Source: Polytrichum commune (Eukaryota; Streptophyta; Polytrichopsida; Polytrichales; Polytrichaceae). Taken from it: a stretch of 64,000 nucleotides of DNA. The stretch lies in the NCBI GenBank assembly GCA_950295325.1, contig OX485806.1, positions 31,434,001-31,498,000 of the forward strand, given 5' to 3'. The notes beneath the pieces are model-generated. The model was not told the origin of the DNA, searched no databases, and saw only the letters and a list, made by a program, of their open reading frames with translations. Made by a program: the position numbers and the translations under genes. Positions 22,306 through 34,077 of this stretch are shown here, piece by piece (the stretch's first letter is position 1; every line of letters begins with the position of its first letter).

Positions 22306-23846
22306 TGTGAGGCCAAACCCCCCACCCTTAAGCGTCCGTAGTCCGAGTAGTGGGTTTGGGCTCACATTCCTCCGCGGTATTGGATTTGGACTTGGATGAG
22401 TCCATAGTGCAAGGTTCACCCTTCAAGTGGTCTTGGATTTAACCAGCTCCTTCATAAACCCAGCTTCTTAGCTTCTAACTAAACAAACCCAGCTCCTTCA
22501 TAAACCCAACTCCTTCATGAACCCAGCTCCTTAGCTTCTAACTAAACAAACCCAGGTCCTTCATAAACCCAGCTCTTTACTTTCTAACTAAACAAACCCA
22601 GCTCCTTCATAAACCCAGCTCCTTCATGAACCCACAACTTTGTAGTTGTAATCCCCAACTACCTCACTAATTATTCAAGCCCTTAACTAATCTTCCTACC
22701 TAATTTCCCTAATTCTACTAACAACCCCTTTCTAATCACACAATTCTTCTCTAATCCTAAAATCCTAAAATCCTAGAGAGGAGAGGGGGAGAGAGAATTT
22801 CCTAACTTCACTAAGACTAACTAATCCACACAAGTATATTTTTGCACTCATCACAACATCAAGTGCTCAACTCTTAAACATGGAACTTACAACCACGTGT
22901 ATTCAAAACATGAACTTTAAGTACCACAAATTAGAATCATGAATTAACTTTAAAATCCTTCACGTCAACACTAATTCTACCAAGAGGTCAAGCCCTCTTC
23001 AAGGCTAACAAGCCTTGGCTCTCAAACTAAAAACTAAGCACACACATGTGCTCCAATATGGCTTCCCACACCCACACTTATAACTCGTGGGGTGCCTTGG
23101 AGCACAAAGGAAAGAGAGGATGAGTGAGGGAAGAATGAGGGATTATATAGTAAGCTTGAGGGGGTGAGCACCCTCAAGGCTCACGATAAGCCCTTGAGAT
23201 TTCCTCCTACTTAGTAGGCGCCAATCCTATCTTCTAAGCCTTCCTCCCTCAAATGATCAACAAGGATCCTAATTCGAACATTTAACTAGCCTTGGCTTTC
23301 TACCTACCACACTTTACCAAACTTGGGATGCTTCAACCCAAACTTAGCCTCCTTCGCTTTCCGCCGCCATAACTTTCTCCCCTTACTTTCCCAAATCGTC
23401 GCTCACCACTTAATTCAAACCACGATGCTTAACTCGTGATTTGATTGGTGCTTTGAGAATTTGCTTATCCTCCACCTTGCATTCTTCCTTGGGCCTTCCC
23501 CATTAAGTGGCCATGATGAGGTGGTCCACTTGTGCGCTCCATGTGATCCTCCATTCATCCCAATTCGAATGCACTTGCCTCTTGAGTCACTTTGGTTGTC
23601 TCCATCCATTTGTACTAGCCTACTAACTACTCAATCCAAGTTCTCCTTACCTATCCTCATTCATTCAAATCCTTCCGAAGGTAAAAACACAATAACAACT
23701 CACATCCTAGCCTCTTACAACATGGTACTTCTAAGACTAACATTTCACTCTTTTTATATTTTTGTGAAGTAACATGCTACTTCAAAGTGCATCAACTAAC
23801 GTTTCAAGGGTCTAAGACTAAATGTGGGCACCCTTTTGGGCTCACA
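22306..23846 (-). repeat. 5' LTR of the complete gypsy element
   Basis: Same length as the partner LTR and apparently identical. In element (minus) orientation it starts TGTGAGCCCAAAAGGG at 23846 and ends GGCCTCACA at 22306. It contains the promoter that would drive gag-pol. Confidence 0.95.
23141..23150 (-). promoter_or_regulatory. Probable LTR TATA box
   Basis: CTATATAATC on the minus strand, followed by a pyrimidine-rich stretch with TTCTTCCCTCACTC. The same box occurs in the other gypsy LTR (14391-14400), near 58768-58777 in LTR D and near 50027-50036 in LTR C. The conservation and orientation support a core promoter. Confidence 0.6.
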
Positions 23847-24404
23847 CCGGGCAGAAAAAATACCAAACCGACGTGGCATGTGACTCCATGTAGTCATGTT
23901 TTCTGCTGACGTGTAATATGACTTGCATGTGTCATAATTTTGCCGACATGGCAGGCCACGTGGAATGTGACTGCCAGTTTTTTGACTGCTTGTAGTCATG
24001 TTTTTTGGGGCGTTGGTCACATTTCCTGTAGGGATGACATTATTATATGACGTTCTGTAGTCATATTCTTAGTAACATGTGATGCACAATGTGACATGAT
24101 GGAGTGATATTCGCGTAGATGGAGAGTCACATTGTGTAGTTCTTTGTGCGTTGTTGTAACTGTATTGAGTTAGATTCGTATTACTTGCAATTCTGAATGT
24201 CAGTCACATTTCGTGGCACATTCCAAGCAATGACGACACATTCAAGTCATGTGCTACATGACTGAGCCAAATAAGAAATTGAGCACACAAATTGAGCAGA
24301 TAAATTTCAATAACTTGAACGATATTATGTAGTCCATGTCTCCAAGCATATCCAAATGTGTTCATCTTTCCTACATGATCCCTAAATGCGTAAACTACCG
24401 AAAT

Positions 24405-27400
24405 CTAAGTGGTTTGTTGAGGTTCCGGCGGGATAGCCTTCAATGCTTCCACATGCCACTTGGTGATGGACTTCAGTGCATCGCCCAGACGCAGCATCGG
24501 AGGATCGTCGTCGTTGTTGCCCTCGTACAGCAACACGGATTCTGCTCCCGGCTCGATTGAGGACACGCAAACTGATACGTTGCCCTCCTCAATGAGGCGC
24601 CCGTGGAGTGAGCCTCCTGCAAGGCTCACGATGATGCCTTGCGCCACTACGTTCGCCTTGGCCTTGTTCTCCTCGTCCAAGTCAAACAATTTGACATTGG
24701 ACCCCGTGGCCAACGGCAAGGGTGCGTCCTCCACCAACGCATTAGCCGTCTCCGACAATACGAGAGTGTCATCTTCTGCTTATGTCTGCAGCAGAAAACG
24801 TAATTATCAACAATCAAAACAATCCGCGTGGAGTTACTGGAGCTTCAATATTCAAAATATGACCTTACACTAGGCTATGATTGTATAATATGACAGGACA
24901 TACTCATATAACGCACCGTAGTCATCAGATATGACAATAATGAATAATATAATTACGACCTATAACTGACCATAGTCATACAACCCATGACTAGCCATAG
25001 TCATATGAATGAACATAGTCATATTTCCTATGACTGACCATAGTCATATGACTGGACATAGTCATATTGTATGACCACAATAAGTTACATATTCACCTAG
25101 GGTCCTCATATTACTTCGTGGAGTGACATACCTATGCGGACATATGTTATCAGCATCTTACTTGTTTGCGATTGGAGTGAGAACCAAATAGAAACAAAAA
25201 ATATCCAAGAGCAGCTTACCTGTGTCGATGAACCTACCAGGTTCGTAGGTACCGACGCTAGATGGACCTCCTTGGTCAGATACGCCAAGCAATATTCAAT
25301 ATCGGATTGTTTGCGGGCCAATGCTTCGAATGGCCCGCAGATTCTGCGGAGGAAGTCATCGTTGGGGTTTAGGGGATCCCAAACCGGAAAGTTTAGGACA
25401 TTTGAGGGGGGGGGAACGCGCCGTCGCCGTTGTATCCCAATCGATTTGGAGACATCGTGTTGAGCCGTGCGTGGGGTCCGGAATCATATCAAATAGATTG
25501 CGGAGGTCTCTTATTGGGTTCTGCAGGGGGTAAGTCCGACCCCACAGAAAGCTCCATTGAGCTGTCGTTCCCGATGCAAGAAATGCACCTACAACCTCTA
25601 GTACGTTCTGCTCTACGGGGGACCATATCCCGACATCAAAATTAGAGAACAACATCGACAAAAACTTGTCGCAGTCGGTCTTTTTATTTATTTTTACATT
25701 CAGGTCCTTTGCGTGGTGGATCACTAGATCCGGGCCCCACTCTCTCCTATCGTGCAGAGGTCTGATATCGCAAAGAAGCCCTACAACATTCAACACTATA
25801 ATTTTCCTACGCCCGGAGTCCGACACTCTTACCAAGGGGACCTTCGCAGCTAACGGCTGGAACTTCGGAGCATTGCCAGCCTTCTTCTTCTTCTTCTGTG
25901 GACTGCCTCCTTTATGTGCCCGTTTTGCCGGCCTCTTCGTCGCAGGCTCCTCATGGTCTTCGTCCTCCTGCAAGTCCACGGGTTGATCCTGACTCGCTCC
26001 AACCGTCATAACCTGGAAGGCCACGACCCAGTAACACTCTTGCGTTAGATTATGACTCGGCCCTGTCATACATGATTGCTTGTGATAACCTCATGTCATG
26101 TTATATGACTGCTACTTCTCATGTTTTATGACTGAAGTGAGTCATATAGTATGACCGCCTATAGTCGTATAACATGACTGCCTAGAGTCATATTATATGA
26201 CTGCCTACAGTCATATTATGTGACATAGTCATATGACTGTCCAATGTTGATGCCAAATTAAAGACATAAAGCTTGCACGTAAGTATAACTATCTGACAAG
26301 TATAATGTGCATATGACATGAATGCCAACCTCTTTCTGTCGAGCCATTGCACGCCGGGTAGGCCGTGCATCGCGTTCCGCCAATAGCTTCTCCGCTTCGC
26401 CCTTCCTCTTCTTGGCTATGGGTTTCTTCTTTTGAATGACGGGTTGGCAACCCATATCTGCTAGGGTGTTACGCAGGGGCTCCGATGCCGCAGTCGACCC
26501 AGTATGCCCGGATTCCGCCGACTTCCCAGTTGCCTGCATGTTCTAATGATCTACATGAGGCGTGTATTAGTGAACGATCTTCATGCATGACATACAACAT
26601 TGCTGAAGCAAAGGTGTTCCATACATGTACTCGAAGCGAGTACTAGAGGGTATACAGACGCAACCTTTTCGGCGGTTACTTGGATCACGTCGACTCCCGC
26701 TTCCGCCGTGGCTGGCGGTTCCATGTCCGTGGCCGTCGTTCGCTTCTGCACCTCCAGCAGCAGCTGCTTCACCATAGCCTTCATATCTTCCATCTCCCCC
26801 TTCATGCTATCCTGGAAGTCGTGCAGCTCGCTCCGCGTAACAAAGAGGGCTCTATCTCCCGCTCTTGCATTTGGGAGTGGCCCTCTGGACGACGATGACC
26901 GGCCCCGTCCTGATTTCCCGGGTGTCGCTAGCTCGGTCTCCACCTCCAGCTGCGTCGGGGGCCGCTCTAAATCTGCGGCCTGTGAGCAACTGTGGATCCA
27001 TGAAAAATACGTAAACATACTAAATATGACTAGGTAAAGTCATATGACTAAGAATATGACTAGGTAAAGTCATATGACTCAGAATATGACTAGCTAAAGT
27101 CATATTACTCATAATATGACTACCTGAAGTCATATTACTCAACATATGACTAGGTGAAGTCATATGACTCACAATATGACTAGGTGAAGCCATATGTGTC
27201 TGAATATGAATAGGTGAAGTCATATTCAGGTCACATGTGACTATCTATGGCCATATGACTCATGGTATGACTATGTAAAGTGATATCATTCATTATATGA
27301 CCGAATTGTATGACTGCAGGTTGTCACCTATTTATGTTTGAATGACTTGCACACAAAATCACTTACCAGTCTAGAGCGCACCTCTCCCTCGGACCTTCCA

Positions 27401-29873
27401 GAATACGACAAGGTCTGCACGGTCTGCCGTGCGGCTTTCATGCGCGTAGCTTCCGCGATTTTGTCCGTCCGGGCAATTAAGCGCTTGAAGTTGTCGACGT
27501 GCGCCTTCTTCACATACGGTGGGAGCGGGCCACAACTCTCTATGAGTTTCTTCATGTTCGACCTGCGAGTCCGCATCTGCTAGCGCAAAATCTGAAGAAA
27601 AAAAACAGCTTCAGGCACGTCTCCGAGTCCACCACGGTACTCGAACTGTGCGGCCATCTTGTCTTTAATCGCCAACAACAAGGGCCGTGGGTGTGCCCTG
27701 AAGTTGTCAACGCTCCAGTCGAGGTCGCGAGAGTACCCGCGTAGTCGCGTCAGCCAGTCAGGCCTGTGTATCCCTGTCGGGCACCCGGCCTTGTCAACGT
27801 CGACCCACAAACGTTGACCACCACTGGAAGTGTGCAGCTCGTCACTCTTCTTCAAGGACCGCCTAAGGTTCTTCAACTTCGACTGTCGATGCTGCGCGTT
27901 TCCGTCGTCGCCTTGAACCTCTGCAGTCCGGCCAAGGCAACGCACCTTCTCGCGAAGTTGTGTTGGATCGGCTCCTTTTTGAGCCATACGCCGCAAAATG
28001 CTTACTTCCCGGAGCTCCAACTCGTCAAGGAGCTCGTTACGATGCCCTGCGCCATCCTCTTCCTCCTCGTTGTCCGCCGATGCGTCGTCGGCGTCCATCT
28101 CGCAAGCCCGGAGAGTATCTTGCATGTCTTGGGACAGCAGGATATCCTCCTCATCGACCGCCTTGCCCTTCTTTCCACTGGATTGCAACGGCCATGACCT
28201 GGGTTCATTTGCATTTCCCTACACACCCAGACGTACAATACATTATATGACTGCATGACTATACTAAGTTACATAATATGACTGGATAAAGTCATATGAC
28301 TACCTATAATCATGTAACGCGAACGACTGAATGCGGAAGCAAATGCAAGAAACTACGGAGATGTATGTTTTTACCTTCCGCCTCCTTGGTTTGGGCCGCT
28401 CGTCCTCAGAAGTCTCCTCTTCGTCCTCTTCGTCCTCGTCATCATCGAGGTCCGTTTCAGGAAGTTGTTTTTTTCCCTTCGCTCGAGTGGTCACACCCCA
28501 GCCACCACCCTGCTCTACAGATGGGCCCGGCTCTCCCACAGGCACGCCACGGCTGCTCTCAAAAACACGCGCAACCTCATTCCCCACTCTCTCCAAAACC
28601 GGCAGTGAAATTGCCGGGAAACTAGCAATTGTGCGAAATACTTCCACTTGCATGCCATCAGGCAGATTAGCTATTTTTGTTATCAAATTGACTAGTACAT
28701 TGTTCATTTCGGCATTTTTGGTGGAAGTCGCGGGAACCACACTGTTCAGTACGAGCGGGGGTTATTAGACGGACATTACATCTTACAAAAATTGTGACTC
28801 CAACACATGCCAATGCTAAAACATGACTCAAATGAGTCATGTGGGTGAAAATTAGTATGACTGGGAGGAGTCATAATCATGAAATTGTTCACAACATGTA
28901 ATGAGGATGGTTGAAAATAAAAATTGAAATTGAATGTCTATTACTGGAACTCAGTTCAGGATTCCATTGTAATTGTTAGAACCTATTGCAGAGTTGACAA
29001 CACATACACATTGTCAACACATACACCTACACATACACAACACATACACGTACACATACACATACACAACACATACACATTGTCAACACATAAAATTGAG
29101 CTTGAACCTTTGTGAATTCATCTTACGAAAGGAATATGTAACAAACACATACACGTGCTCTAGCTAGTATTAATTGAGTTCCAATAATTCAAACTTTCAT
29201 TATCATCACGGGCACCAACCAATCATGCATGTGAGCAGCTTAGTTAGCCCCCACTACATTGTTCCTCAATATGACACCCGAATTATTTAGCCTATGCATT
29301 ATGGTTTCAATTCCCTTTCAAATTTGGTAACTCTGGACTGTTGGGTAGTATGGAATTATTCATTCATTATGTGATGTCAAAAAAAAACATTGTTCATACA
29401 CATGATCATAAATGCACGATCGTAGAAAACCAATAGAAGCCACATATGATGCACAACAACAAAGTTGTGGGAAGAAGTTACAATATTTTTAGGACTGGGA
29501 GGAGTCATAATCACAAAAATGTGACTGGACTGTGTCATAATGACCTTAAAGTATGACTACAGTGAGTCATAATATTTTGAACTATGACTACAGGGAGTCA
29601 TAATACTATGAACTATGATTGCAAACAGTCATGTCTTCAGCAAGTTGTATGCAATTTATGACTACAAGGACTCTTAAAAGTTTCAAAATTCATAAGCAAC
29701 CCTAGCTGTAGCGGGTCCGTTGTATTAGGGTTTGGTCATACATACCCGGGGTCCTCAGGTCTCTTGAAATGAGAAGTCCCAATCGGTGACAGACCCAGTT
29801 CCCGCAGCTTCTGGTTGTTGGCCTCGATGTTTTTCTTCCGCATCCTCTCATACTCCGGAATTTCCTCCTCCAT
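24405..29873 (-). CDS. CACTA-2 accessory (TNPA-like) multi-exon gene
   Basis: ATG at 29873. Exon 1 (29746-29873; EYERMRKKNIEANNQKLREL, a motif common in plant transposon-associated proteins) joins exon 2 (28375-28741) in frame. Then come coding blocks at about 27580-28188 (acidic, then YVKKAH-type basic helices), 27367-27576, 26665-26979, 26330-26533 and 25220-26012, and a last block from about 24785 to the stop at 24405. The joins of the blocks at 27367, 26665, 26330 and 26012 are all phase 0. The donors at 26664 and 26329 begin GTTG, which is unusual. The block at 25220-26012 changes frame by one base at a run of nine G (25406-25414), so it is either a mutation or a homopolymer error. Joins around the third and last blocks are unresolved. 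No catalytic domain was recognised; binding to the TATGACT repeats is inferred from En/Spm TNPA. Confidence 0.65.
27010..27240. repeat. TATGACT/AGTCATA inverted-motif array in CACTA-2
   Basis: About a dozen copies of the pair TATGACT...AGTCATA lie at roughly 36-bp spacing, for example AATATGACTAGGTAAAGTCAT. It occupies an intron of the accessory gene. Further clusters lie at 24890-25080, 26090-26240, 28240-28320, 29490-29650, 34100-34160, 36190-36300 and near both element ends. Confidence 0.9.
28985..29095 (+). repeat. ACACATACAC microsatellite
   Basis: A low-complexity run of ACACATACA units with interspersed TTGTCA. It lies in the first intron of the CACTA-2 accessory gene. The ORFs across it are repeat artefacts. 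Confidence 0.9.
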
Positions 29874-30689
29874 GATTCTACAATACCCAAATGCACATTA
29901 GTGTTCATTGAGGACAATTAGGCTGTCCCCATTGCTGCCGTTCCAGCTACACCGTGAGCGGAGGAGGTGGAGAACAACCAGCACCTCCACAACTGAGCGA
30001 CACGGAAGTTGCGAATTCAAGTGAGCTCACCTTTCTCCTCTTCGTATTACTTTATGTGTGTGGGGTATTAGTATGAGGTGTCTAAAGGAATCCAATAGGA
30101 AACCACATTTAGTGTCCGAATTATGATTGATCATTTCACAATTTACATTGTCGTCTTTCAAAGTACAAGTTCTGAGATTTTTGAAGTGTTAATATTTAAC
30201 CTAAAATCTTAACCTTGGAGATGAGAGAGTGCACAACCTTGGAGAGTGAGACAATCTCGAACAGAGAGAGAGACGCCCAAGAGAGAGATTTAGTGTCCGA
30301 ATTAGGGTTACCCTCAGCCCAAAAAGTTAAGTGGTGCTGCCGAAGGATCAAAGTGCACCCAGCTCTCTTTATGCACCGAAGTAGAAGAATCTGGTAGAAG
30401 CAACGAACCCAGCACCGAACTTAGATTACAACCCAGCACCCTGCACTTTGAAAAGTAATCCAACCCAGCACCGAACCCCAGCACTCTCCCACTCAGCTCC
30501 CGGGGACCCTGCACCTCGGAACCCTGCACCGAGCACTCTCCCACTCAGCTCCCGGGGACCCTGCATCGAGGACCCTATATCCCTTCGCCGACCCTGTATC
30601 CCTTCACCCTCGGAAGAACACCGACACCCTGTTCGCCTTCGAGGGAGATGAGTTCAGAAGGCGGGAGCTTTAGGTCGAAAAGAGAAAAC

Positions 30690-31045
30690 AGATGTCCGAG
30701 GGAGGGAGGAAGGGAGAGAGCGCGGGGATGGAGGGGGGGGGGCCAGAGAGAGAGAGAGATAGATAGAGAGGTCCGAGGGAGGGAGGAAGGGAGAGAGCGC
30801 GGGGAGGGAGGTAGGGGGGGCAGAGAGAGAGAGAGAGAGGTCCGAGGGAGGGAGGGAGGGCGGGCACAGAGAGAGAGAGAGGTCCGAGGGAGGGAGGAAG
30901 GGAGGGGGGGCACAGAGAGAGCGAGAGAGGTCGGAGGGAGGGAGGAAGGGAGAGAGCGCGGGGAGGGAGGGAGGGGGGGCAGAGAGAGGTCGGGGTCCGA
31001 GTGAGGGAGGAAAGGAGGGAGGGGGGGCAAAGAGAGATATGTGAC
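30690..31045 (+). repeat. Purine-rich minisatellite (GGGAGGGAGG)
   Basis: Units of about 60-70 bp built from GTCCGAGGGAGGGAGGAAGG followed by GAGAGCGCGGGGAGG. Nearly all purines lie on the plus strand for 350 bp. Such tracts can form triplex or quadruplex structures. Confidence 0.9.
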
Positions 31046-32919
31046 TGAGAGAGAGGGGCAGTCACAAATTAAAAAAATGGAATGTGGCTTCAAAATAGAT
31101 CATGAATTTTAATTTGCACCTAAAAAGTTGAATTTTTAGATTTATTTATAGTAATAAATATTGCGCTATGAAAAAATGACTGTCAAATAAGTGATTGTTA
31201 TTGGAACACCATAAATCTATAATCACCCAGAAAAAAGTGAAAAGTGAAAAGTGAAAAAAGTGTGAAAAGTGTTCTCATTTTCAATAACAGGGTAAAAAAG
31301 GGTCCGATCATGGATTTACTTAGGGCCCCATTGAAATTACTTTTACAAAAAAAATATGGGTTTCATCACACTTATATGGGTTTTATCCATATACAAAAAA
31401 AGTATGGGTTTTATCCATGTGATTTTTTATACCAATATAAATTTATCTCTATCAAATGAAGAATTATCCAGTAGGTCAAATATTCATTTTTTCTAAGGGG
31501 ATTCTAGCTCTTCTCCCTAATTTACTTTATAAGGCATGAACTTGACGAGGGATTTGTGGTGTCTATGTAAACTCATCCATTATGAAGGAGGAAACGTAGT
31601 GAATTGTAGTATAACTTGTATTTGACTCCAAAAATAACATCAAAGACCCTGAATTAATCTTATGGAGTCTAGTTGGAATAAATCGACCCTCAACCTTGAC
31701 GGGGACCTTTTTTAAACTAAATCCCCTTCATCCACATTGGATGACTTGACACAGACGCCACAGATCCGAAGCGAGGCATGAACTACACATGCCTCCAACA
31801 CAGCACATAATAGTGGTCAATTATTGCTTAATATAATACCTATGTGTCCTTTGAGCTTGTATTTGGTACCTTCTTAATATTTAAGTGTTTTGTTAACAAA
31901 TGAAACCCATCTATCAGGTCGGTGTTCATTGAGTCTGCTTTGCACTTCTAGGACGAGTTTTCATTTAGAAGCGAAAAGAAATGTTGATGTTGAATTGGTC
32001 CCTTGGTACCACCTTTTCTAAGTATGTAAGGTAGATGGGCTTAAGTGGCTCACTTCTTTAATCGGACTTAAAGATATGATTGATAATTGGTTCGGTGAGG
32101 ATCAAAAAGAAAATATCATAAAGACATATGTTTAGAAAAGATTGGAATACGTCTTCAAATTTCAAAGAACTACTCTACATTCAACAATGAACACAATTGG
32201 GAGAACCCGCGTATTTAGTTAAGAAATCAACAAATGTTATGCATTTCTCATAACTATAATTAAATCAAATGAAACTAATGCTTGGTGTTTGCTCGGCTTT
32301 GAAAATAGGAAACTTTAGCTCACTATGTGTGAGCCCCCATATATAATTGTGTACACTCAATGACCAAGAAGATACATATTGTGCACAATGGTCCATAAGG
32401 TCACATTAGTGGTCACTAAAGTAAGTGGGTCTTGAATAAACACAACTCTCTTTAAACCCTCTTCTCATAGGATGTGAAATACGCAATTAGTGCAAAATGA
32501 TTAGCAAATCCAAATTGTGCCCATAGCCATTTTCCTAAGTATGCTTTACAACATGTCCCATGATCAAGGCTTTAAAAAGTGACGTGAATATCTATTGGTC
32601 GTGGTTTTTGGACAATGAGACATCCTAATTTTCTTTCCTCGCAGCCCTTGATCTCATATTGAAAACAACCCTTATCCAACTCAAAGAGAATAAGCTACTT
32701 AGTTTATGACTTGTCGAGTCTTCTCAACCAACTCAACTAGGATACTTTAATTTAAATCATACAATCATATGCCATGATTTATCAAACACGTTCATGACTG
32801 TTGTAAAAGAAGATTCATACAAAGTGGATTGGGTTCATGATGTTTCATAATATTCCTTCAAGTTGCTTCACGACTTAGGTGAGAGTATTTTCACGCCTTC
32901 TAGTCATGAGCTGATGACA

Positions 32920-33065
32920 GTCATGTCTTATATGACTGGCATGTGTTATATGACTCCCGCGTGTTATATGACTGCCATGTCTTATATGACTCCCTTGTGT
33001 TATATGACTGTCATGTCTTATATGACTCCCCTGTGTTATATGACTGCCTTGGGTTATTTGACTCC
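32920..33065 (+). promoter_or_regulatory. TATGACT tandem array upstream of the transposase start
   Basis: Eight or so copies of TTATATGACT alternate with short spacers (GCCATGTC, CCCTTGTG) at about 19-bp intervals. The array ends about 115 bp before the transposase ATG. The regular spacing and shared motif make it a candidate operator or enhancer bound by the element's accessory protein. In En/Spm the accessory protein also acts on the element promoter; the link here is inference. Confidence 0.55.
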
Positions 33066-33178
33066 CCAACCGTATTAATCCACATAGATACGTGACTGCG
33101 TGCATATGAGCACTTCCTCCTTGTAAGGTATTCCCATATCACAAATTGACCCAGCGCGTATGCCGTGCACACCACAGG

Positions 33179-34077
33179 ATGGCAGGAGGGGAGGTCGAAA
33201 GCTTGAAGCATTTACAGTTATGGCAAGAAGAAGAGGTCCAAGCAGATGCAATGCGGCTATCCAAGTACCCATGCCCATGCATGGAGTGTGCAGGAGGGAA
33301 AGTCCTCGATCGAGCCACAATTCGAAAGCATCTTCGCAGCAAAAAAAGGGACCCTGTGTTTACAGCCTCTATCTTGGTGAGTCATTCCATGAAACGACTT
33401 TTGAATGAGCGTAAGCGGGTGGTCCTGAACTGAGCGAGTTTTCATCTTTGTGTACATGAATTTTGTAGGTCCGATGGAGACCCATTGTAAAAGCTGCTTG
33501 CAAGACATCCCTGAGAAAGTTTCTAAGAGGACACGAAATGCCTTCACAGTCAATGCCAAACACAACGTCTGCAAGAGTACGAGCCTTGCAGACATGGGGG
33601 TCAAACGTGTATGACGGACAGTGGTGTGACGGGCCCATCCCAAAACTTATAAAGTTTTCATATTGGAATAGAGAATGGGAAGTAAGGGTGTCCAACTTCC
33701 CATTCATGGGTTGGGGTCTCTTTGCACTTCAACCCGCCAAAGAGGGAGAGGAACTGCTGCCATTTGTAGGACCACAATACACCTTGGGAGAATACAGATC
33801 TTTGAAGAAGGCACAACCTCGAGTGAAGTCATATGCGATGCAAGTTGAGCCGGACTTGTACATCGATGGAGATGTAATGAAGGGGAATGTCGCTGGTTTC
33901 ATAAATAGTTCCATAGGACGCAAAGAAATAGGAAATGTGGTGTGGGAATTTCGCATGTTGCCAAAACCCTGGAACAAACAGGAATGGGGGTATGTAATCA
34001 CCATAGCCACAAAGGACATTTTGGTCGGAGAAGAGTTGTATGCACACTACTCTTTGAACCCGCACACCGCATTGTAG
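33179..34077 (+). CDS. Transpos_assoc-SET fusion protein (268 aa), alternative product of the transposase gene
   Basis: Exon 33179-33376 has a GTGAGT donor at 33377. A TTTTGTAG acceptor precedes 33469, from which the frame is open to TAG 34075-34077. Both exon ends are phase 0, so the join is in frame. Residues 1-66 carry the Transpos_assoc zinc-binding motif. The SET domain follows: GWGLFA at about 147-152, a YAMQV strand, GNVAGFINSS at about 205-214 and GEELYAHY at about 253-260. SET proteins transfer methyl groups to lysine, mostly on histones. The usual RFxNHS pentapeptide is GFINSS here, while Asn and the final Tyr remain, so activity is possible but uncertain. No pre-SET or post-SET cysteines were seen. 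The product could also start at ATG 33538. Expression and splicing are untested. Confidence 0.75.

Larger units (their letters stand above)
13555..23846 (-). mobile_element. Complete Ty3/gypsy element, recently inserted
   Basis: Two 1541-bp LTRs (13555-15095 and 22306-23846) flank one intact gag-pol frame on the minus strand. The 5-bp duplication CCGGG lies at 13550-13554 and 23847-23851. LTR lengths are equal and I saw no difference in the stretches compared, so the insertion is young. It sits 266 bp inside the left end of CACTA-2. The integrase lacks a C-terminal chromodomain, and the primer site is not the tRNA-iMet type, which favours a non-chromovirus lineage. A second copy of the same family starts at 58068. 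Nothing seen in the coding region prevents activity. Confidence 0.95.
29874..33178. other. Spacer between the divergent CACTA-2 genes
   Basis: It contains a CCCAGCACC-rich stretch (30410-30620), a strongly purine-biased block of GAGGGAGGGAGG units (30690-31045) and an AT-rich gene-free part (31060-32850). The divergent arrangement means both promoters should lie here. No coding sequence is supported. Long ORFs read across the purine block are low-complexity artefacts. Confidence 0.6.

Noticed and set aside
27010..27240. Evenly spaced repeats as a CRISPR array
   Set aside because: The repeats are short, partly palindromic and imperfect, the spacers are themselves similar, and the context is a plant transposon intron.
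30575..31093. 172- and 131-codon Pro/Ser/Leu-rich ORFs on the minus strand
   Set aside because: They are translations of the purine-rich minisatellite and have no non-repetitive content.
32863..33078. 71-codon ORF with a repeated CYMT motif
   Set aside because: The protein repeat is produced by the TATGACT array; it is treated as a regulatory repeat.
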